Assembly: GCF_026000295.1 (NCBI RefSeq)
Contig: NZ_AP026769.1
Coordinates: forward strand, 682,001 to 746,000
DNA from: Helicobacter suis HS1
Lineage (GTDB): Bacteria > Campylobacterota > Campylobacteria > Campylobacterales > Helicobacteraceae
Length of the DNA: 64,000 bases
Direction: 5' to 3'
The position numbers were made by a program, and so were the translations under genes. Position 1 is the stretch's first letter. Every line of letters begins with the position of its first letter. Below are positions 60,556 to 64,000 of this stretch, one piece after another. The notes under the pieces were generated by a model that ran no database searches, had not been told where the DNA came from, and saw nothing but the letters and a program-made list of their open reading frames with translations.

Positions 60556-62010
60556 TTACCCAAGCCAAAATAAGTCGCTAAATTCATTAAAATACATCTC
60601 TTCTAAGGCTTCTTTATCTTCGAAGAGATTTAAGATAATCTTACATCTCTTTGGATCTAAGCGGGTGGCTAGATTGGCTTTAAACTTTGAAACTAATAAG
60701 GGTATGCCCTCATCTCTTCTTCTTTTATGGCCTATTGGATATTCCACCTCTATCTTTTTGCTATGCGTGCCGTCTTTAAAAAAGACCTGCAAGGCATTGG
60801 CGATACTTCTTTTATCCCTATCTAAATAGTCTTTGTTATATCTTTCCTCTACTTCTATAATCATCTTAGCTCTAAGTGCATCAATGCGCGCATCTTTAGC
60901 CACCATATCCTCATAATCATCAGCCACTAAACGCCCAAAGATCAAAGCTATAGCAACCATGTATTGTATGCAGTGATCTCTATCTGCTGGATTGGATAGA
61001 GGACCTGTTTTATTAATGATGCGGTGGGCTGATTCTTGAGTTGTGATGATAATTTTTTCAATTTCATCTAAGCGGTGTTTGATCTCATCATGCAAGATTA
61101 AAGCAGCCTCAACCGCTGTTTGGGCATGAAATTCAGCTGGAAAAGAGATTTTAAAAAGCACATTTTCCATAACATAACTTTTAAAATCTTGCTCTAAGGT
61201 GAGTTTTTTACCCCTCATTTTCACAGCCTCATAACCCCAAAACTTAGCGCTAAGCACGGAAGGACAACCCATTTCACCGCTTTTAGCCTTTAGGGCTAAA
61301 TCCACACCACGGCTAGAAGCATCGCCAGCTGCCCAGCTTTTTCTGCTACCTGTATTTGGCGCATGGCGATAAGTTCTTAAAGCGCCTCCATCTATGAAGG
61401 CATGCGAAATAGCGCTTAAAATTTCATCAAAACTACATTCTAAAAGCTTAGCAGCTACAGCGCTACTTGCTACCCTGACTAATAAAACATGATCTAAACC
61501 AACCTTATTAAAACAATTATCAAGGGCTAAAATACCTTGTATTTCATGCGCCTTTATCATGGCTTTTAAGACACAAGAAACTTTTAAAGGCTCTTTGTTA
61601 CTCGCTAGATTTTTACGGCTTAAATAATCAGCTAAAGCAAAGATAGCGCCTAGATTATCGCTAGGATGCCCCCACTCAGCTGCTAACCAAGTATCATTAA
61701 AATCAAGCCATCTTATCATAGTACCTATATTGAAAGCAGCCCTTATTGGCTCTAGTTGGTAAGAAGTACCCGGAATTTTAGCCCCCAGTGGTCTAAACTC
61801 AGCCCCCTCAACGCTAGGCCCTAAAAGCTTAGTACAAGCAGGATATTTTAAGGCCAAAAGCCCACAACCCAAAGTATCCATCAAACAATATCTAGCTGTT
61901 TGCATGGCAAGCTTACTTGTTATCTCATATGTATCTACATATTTTGCTATCTTAATAATTAGATCATCAAACTCCGGACGCTTCGCATCTAAAATACCCA
62001 TATCACTCAC
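60556..62010 (-). CDS. prpD: 2-Methylcitrate dehydratase
   Basis: PrpD dehydrates 2-methylcitrate in propionate breakdown. MmgE/PrpD family blocks are [88 protein letters not shown] and FPAEFHAQTAVEAAL. Length is 484. It is the last gene of the prpB-prpC-prpD operon with four-base overlaps. Bases 61423-61741 and 61809-61846 are donors of tract F. Confidence 0.93.
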   Translation of the reverse strand: MSDMGILDAKRPEFDDLIIKIAKYVDTYEITSKLAMQTARYCLMDTLGCGLLALKYPACTKLLGPSVEGAEFRPLGAKIPGTSYQLEPIRAAFNIGTMIRWLDFNDTWLAAEWGHPSDNLGAIFALADYLSRKNLASNKEPLKVSCVLKAMIKAHEIQGILALDNCFNKVGLDHVLLVRVASSAVAAKLLECSFDEILSAISHAFIDGGALRTYRHAPNTGSRKSWAAGDASSRGVDLALKAKSGEMGCPSVLSAKFWGYEAVKMRGKKLTLEQDFKSYVMENVLFKISFPAEFHAQTAVEAALILHDEIKHRLDEIEKIIITTQESAHRIINKTGPLSNPADRDHCIQYMVAIALIFGRLVADDYEDMVAKDARIDALRAKMIIEVEERYNKDYLDRDKRSIANALQVFFKDGTHSKKIEVEYPIGHKRRRDEGIPLLVSKFKANLATRLDPKRCKIILNLFEDKEALEEMYFNEFSDLFWLG

Positions 62011-63131
62011 TTGTTTTTCCTATCTTGTATTTTAATAAAGGCTCTTGGCTCTACGCCTATATATTTGCTACTTGGCCGTATAAGTTTGTTATTGGCTCTT
62101 TGTTCTTTAATGTGCGCACACCAGCCACTAACCCTACTCATAATAAAAATAGGCGTAAAATAAGGTGTGGGTATGCCCATAAAATGATAAGCAGAAGCGC
62201 TGTAAAAATCTGCATTAGGCGGGAGGGTTGGGCGCTTTTGCTTCATTAAATTTTCTATAGCCTCACTGATTTTAAAAAGCAAGCTATCGCCCCCTAAATA
62301 CTTGCTATGTTCTTTAATTAAAGCACTGCGCGGATCTCCACCAAGCCCATAAATACGATGCCCAAAGCCCATTAAAAGCTCTTTGTTGGCTAATTTTTCT
62401 AAAACGCCTTCAATAGCCTCATCTACACTTTTAAAACTAGAAATCAAATACATAGTTGCCTCATTTGCTCCGCCGTGTAAAGGCCCTCTTAAAGACCCTA
62501 TAGCAGCACAAACGGCACTAAAAATATCACTCTTAGTAGAGGCACAAACCCTAGCTGTAAAAGTGGAGGCGTTAAATTCATGCTCTGCATACAGTATCAA
62601 AGAGCACTGCATGGTTTTAATAAAATCTTGCTTGGGTTCTTTAAGCTTTAATTTTTCTAAAAAATACCCAGCGATGCTATCTTGCTTTGAATTAAAATCT
62701 ATCTCTTTTTTAGAGTGTGTGTAGTGGTGATAATAACAAAGTATGCTTGGCAAAATGGCTAAAAGTCTAATAATCTTTTCATCTTGATCTGTAAAATCCT
62801 CTCTTTCACTTTCTAAAGCACCTAGGGCTGCAACTGCGGTTTGCATGACATTCATGGGATGTGCGTTTTTAGGCATAGCCCTTAAAATGGCCTTTAGTGG
62901 CTCACTTAGAGCTCTTTGAGCGATGATTTTTTGCTTAAATGCATGCAACTGCTCCTCTGTTGGCAAAACACCAAATTGTAACAAATAAGCCACCTCTTCA
63001 AATGTAGCATACCTAGCTAGATCTTCAATAGCATAGCCGTAATAATTAAGGCCATTGCCAAGCCCGCATGTACAAATCGCACTCTCTCCAGCTATCACAC
63101 CGGCTAAACCGCCTTGTTTTTTCTCACTCAT
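62007..63131 (-). CDS. prpC: 2-Methylcitrate synthase
   Basis: PrpC joins propionyl-CoA and oxaloacetate. It is a citrate synthase-fold enzyme with catalytic His in [13 protein letters not shown], His in GFGHRIYG and Asp in [16 protein letters not shown]. Length is 374, the short type typical of methylcitrate synthases. Start and stop overlap its neighbours. Confidence 0.9.
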   Translation of the reverse strand: MSEKKQGGLAGVIAGESAICTCGLGNGLNYYGYAIEDLARYATFEEVAYLLQFGVLPTEEQLHAFKQKIIAQRALSEPLKAILRAMPKNAHPMNVMQTAVAALGALESEREDFTDQDEKIIRLLAILPSILCYYHHYTHSKKEIDFNSKQDSIAGYFLEKLKLKEPKQDFIKTMQCSLILYAEHEFNASTFTARVCASTKSDIFSAVCAAIGSLRGPLHGGANEATMYLISSFKSVDEAIEGVLEKLANKELLMGFGHRIYGLGGDPRSALIKEHSKYLGGDSLLFKISEAIENLMKQKRPTLPPNADFYSASAYHFMGIPTPYFTPIFIMSRVSGWCAHIKEQRANNKLIRPSSKYIGVEPRAFIKIQDRKNK

Positions 63132-64000
63132 TTTTTGCCCTTTTTAAATAAAGCATCTAATTTTTGCTCATAAGCATAATAATCTAGCATTTCATAAAGC
63201 TCCTCTCTTGTTTCCATAAGTTTTAACACTTCTCTTTGATGGCCATGTTTTAATATGCTTGTATACACCTCAAAAGCTGCCTTGTTCATAGCGCGGTTAG
63301 CACTAAGTGGATAAAGCACCATAGCAATACCTGCCTTTTTGAGTTCCTCTTGGCTAAAATAAGGTGTTTTTCCAAATTCAGTGATGTTAGCCAAAACAGG
63401 CACTTTAACACTCTTGCTAAAAGCCTCATAATCTTCTAACTTACTAACAGCCTCAGCAAATAACATTTCAGCCCCAGCTTCAACATAGGCCAAAGACCTT
63501 TCAATAGCGCGATCAAGCCCTTCTATGCTATAAGCATCTGTTCTTGCCATGATCACAAAATCAGGATCTAACTTAGCATCTAGGGCTGCTTTAATGCGAT
63601 CACACATCTCTTGTATGCTAACAAGCTCTTTATTAGGGCGGTGTCCACATCTTTTTTGAGATACCTGATCTTCTATATGCATAGCCGCAACTCCGGCTCT
63701 ACTTAACTCTTTAACAGTTCTAGCGATATTAAAAGCCCCCCCAAAACCCGTATCTGCATCTACTAACAAAGGTGTATCCACCCTTGAGCTAATGCGCCTA
63801 ACATCTATGCAAACCTCCTCAAGGCCTATAATGCCAAGATCAGCCAAACCATAACTAGCGCTTGCCACGCCGCTACCGGATAAATAAAGAGCCTTATGGC
63901 CTATTCTGCTAGCTTGCAGGGCGCTGTAAGCATTAATAACGCCCACTATTGCTAGGGGTTTATTTTCTTTTACTAAGTTTTTAAATTTCTTTCCTGCACT
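63128..64000 (-). CDS. prpB: 2-Methylisocitrate lyase (5' end outside window)
   Basis: PrpB splits 2-methylisocitrate to pyruvate and succinate. [41 protein letters not shown] has the metal site and the catalytic Cys (KRCGH). The frame is open to the last base of the window, with [20 protein letters not shown] upstream of a possible internal GTG at 63946, so the real start lies to the right. Confidence 0.92.
   Translation of the reverse strand, partial: SAGKKFKNLVKENKPLAIVGVINAYSALQASRIGHKALYLSGSGVASASYGLADLGIIGLEEVCIDVRRISSRVDTPLLVDADTGFGGAFNIARTVKELSRAGVAAMHIEDQVSQKRCGHRPNKELVSIQEMCDRIKAALDAKLDPDFVIMARTDAYSIEGLDRAIERSLAYVEAGAEMLFAEAVSKLEDYEAFSKSVKVPVLANITEFGKTPYFSQEELKKAGIAMVLYPLSANRAMNKAAFEVYTSILKHGHQREVLKLMETREELYEMLDYYAYEQKLDALFKKGKK

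Overview
The window looks like a gastric, non-pylori Helicobacter chromosome. Gene neighbourhoods match H. pylori in blocks (ligA-cheV-aspS-adk-ppa; pyrE-frr-secG-bioC-trpS-yejA/B-like-aroE-holA-rpsF-ssb-rpsR; nrdB-pcm-lptF-truA; dnaE-pseudouridine synthase; LPP20 lipoproteins). There are Helicobacter-type outer-membrane proteins, an IS605-type element and AT-rich codon use. The base composition and gene content remind me of H. suis, but the species is an inference.

Layout. 1-3.9 kb: a broken HrgA-like ORF running off the left edge and a very large Sel1-repeat protein. 3.9-10 kb: ligA (with an enlarged zinc-finger region), cheV, aspS, adk, ppa. 10-13 kb: trpE, trpG and an LPP20-like lipoprotein. 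13-26 kb: an RDD membrane protein, pyrimidine, translation, secretion, biotin and peptide-uptake genes, purM, aroE, a methyltransferase/putative nuclease pair where H. pylori has RNase R, holA and the rpsF-ssb-rpsR operon. 26-30 kb: three lipoprotein-type genes, ung and a chemoreceptor gene broken by a tnpB-less IS605-like element. 30-36 kb: an outer-membrane protein, a patchwork pseudogene, truA, lptF, pcm, nrdB. 36-38 kb: an IS605-type element and tRNA-Leu. 38-47 kb: an SDR, galE, a thioesterase, DAHP synthase, ruvA, a FapA-like protein, a Hof porin and gltX. 47-57 kb: a broken exonuclease, purL, dnaE, an RNA pseudouridine synthase and a RavA-type ATPase. 57-64 kb: a truncated ViaA-like gene fused to hydrolase debris, an acetyltransferase, a decapitated outer-membrane protein and the prpB-prpC-prpD methylcitrate operon, which leaves the right edge.

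The most striking thing is not a gene. At six places (about 0.5, 14.5, 31, 44, 48 and 58.6 kb) short tracts (24-345 bp) are same-orientation copies of sequence lying about 2.9-3.0 kb to the right. Within a locus the displacement is almost constant even when several tracts are separated by unrelated native sequence (2961-2962 bp for five tracts at 30.9-32.3 kb; 2903-2904 bp for two at 58.5-58.9 kb). Several tracts appear to replace the local sequence rather than add to it, because the native reading frame resumes in phase. The offsets fall steadily from left to right: 3014, 2992, 2962, 2940, 2936, 2903. The tracts damage frr, secG, an exonuclease, a phosphoesterase, a FapA-like gene and an outer-membrane protein. 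This is either an unusual rearrangement process (template switching or patchy conversion) or a systematic assembly/consensus error. Damage to the essential frr gene and the drifting offset favour the technical explanation, but two tract pairs differ in homopolymer length, so a biological origin is not excluded.
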